Positions 63,745 to 64,000 of a stretch of 64,000 nucleotides of DNA are shown here, in pieces. Source of the DNA: Maribacter halichondriae (lineage in GTDB: Bacteria; Bacteroidota; Bacteroidia; Flavobacteriales; Flavobacteriaceae). The notes under the pieces were generated by a model, which saw nothing but the letters and a program-made list of their open reading frames with translations, was not told where the DNA came from and did not search any database. Numbering within the stretch: position 1 is the first letter of the stretch; every line of letters starts with the position of its first letter. The stretch is taken from assembly GCF_027474825.1 (NCBI RefSeq), contig NZ_CP107030.1, positions 1,047,001 to 1,111,000 on the forward strand, written 5' to 3'. A program made the position numbers and the translations under genes.

Positions 63745-64000
63745 TTATTCTTTCTTAACCTCCATGATGCCGAACATGTTGCCTTCAGTATCCTTACATC
63801 CAGCGATAAACCCGATGTTGGGGATGGCCGACTTGGGCTCAACGATTTCCCCGCCGAGTTCCCTTACTTTGGCGATAGCCTCATCGATGGAATCCACCTC
63901 TATAAAATTGGTGATTTGTTGATAGGCCTTTTCCCTTTTGGCGATACCGCCGCCAATACCTTTTTTTCCAGTCTTTGCAAGAGTCTCAATAAGGTAGTAC
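63745..64000 (-). CDS. Glyoxalase/VOC family protein (5' end outside window)
   Basis: The reverse frame, open to the window edge, ends ...SAIPNIGFIAGCKDTEGNMFGIMEVKKE. IPxxGFIA.CxDTEGNMFGI is a VOC-domain signature; an upstream A-K-V-R-E-L-G-G-E also fits. The last ~84 residues are visible. Substrate unknown. Confidence 0.85.
   Translation of the reverse strand, partial: YYLIETLAKTGKKGIGGGIAKREKAYQQITNFIEVDSIDEAIAKVRELGGEIVEPKSAIPNIGFIAGCKDTEGNMFGIMEVKKE

Noticed and set aside
63447..63842. Reverse 131-codon open frame
   Set aside because: It overlaps the VOC gene end, has no sensible start, and only its last part looks protein-like.

Overview
The window looks like chromosomal DNA of a marine-type Flavobacteriaceae (Bacteroidota). 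It has der and era side by side, TAnnTTTG-type -7 promoter elements, many lipoproteins with an S-C-S-K-D-E start, a CHAT/TPR surface module, a TonB receptor and a Bacteroidota-style MobB/MobC pair. The exact genus cannot be read from the sequence.

Layout. (1) 1-15 kb is ordinary chromosome plus surface genes: der (partial), era, three lipoproteins, a sigma factor / TPR membrane protein / CHAT protease operon, a lipoprotein, an alanine-type sodium symporter and an initiator tRNA-Met. (2) 15.8-32.4 kb is a complete [NiFe]-hydrogenase locus in two convergent operons. The forward operon carries the small subunit, FIVE consecutive single-span membrane microproteins, the large subunit and six accessory genes. 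The reverse operon carries hypF-hypD-hypE, a TonB receptor, a TetR regulator, hypC and a CooC-like ATPase. hypA, hypB and a cytochrome b subunit are absent. This is the strongest candidate for a little-described system: probably an uptake hydrogenase of the group 1h/1l kind, held at the membrane by a microprotein scaffold. (3) 32.6-35.7 kb is a mobilisation module (relaxase, MobC, hairpins that could be oriT). (4) 35.7-63.4 kb is a stress / low-oxygen island: superoxide dismutase, alcohol dehydrogenase, hydrolases, phosphoribosyltransferase, RtcB RNA ligase with two archease-like proteins, dodecin, a baeRF-type protein, a response regulator, an OmpA lipoprotein, an HtrA protease, a PfkB kinase, a B12-dependent ribonucleotide reductase, a sigma-like factor, and an acyl-CoA synthetase / pyruvate dehydrogenase E1-E2 / acyl carrier protein operon. 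Ten intergenic TGAY-N4-RTCA dyads, which look like Crp/Fnr-family operators, link most of these promoters into one probable regulon. A 0.9-kb gene-free stretch holds four terminator hairpins and two homologous units, probably small RNAs.

Caution: ten genes are broken by a single-base indel in or near a short base run (nine deletions, one insertion). Each repaired frame gives a continuous protein, of normal family length where a family is recognised. The simplest explanation is consensus error in the assembly, so these genes are annotated across the shift and flagged.
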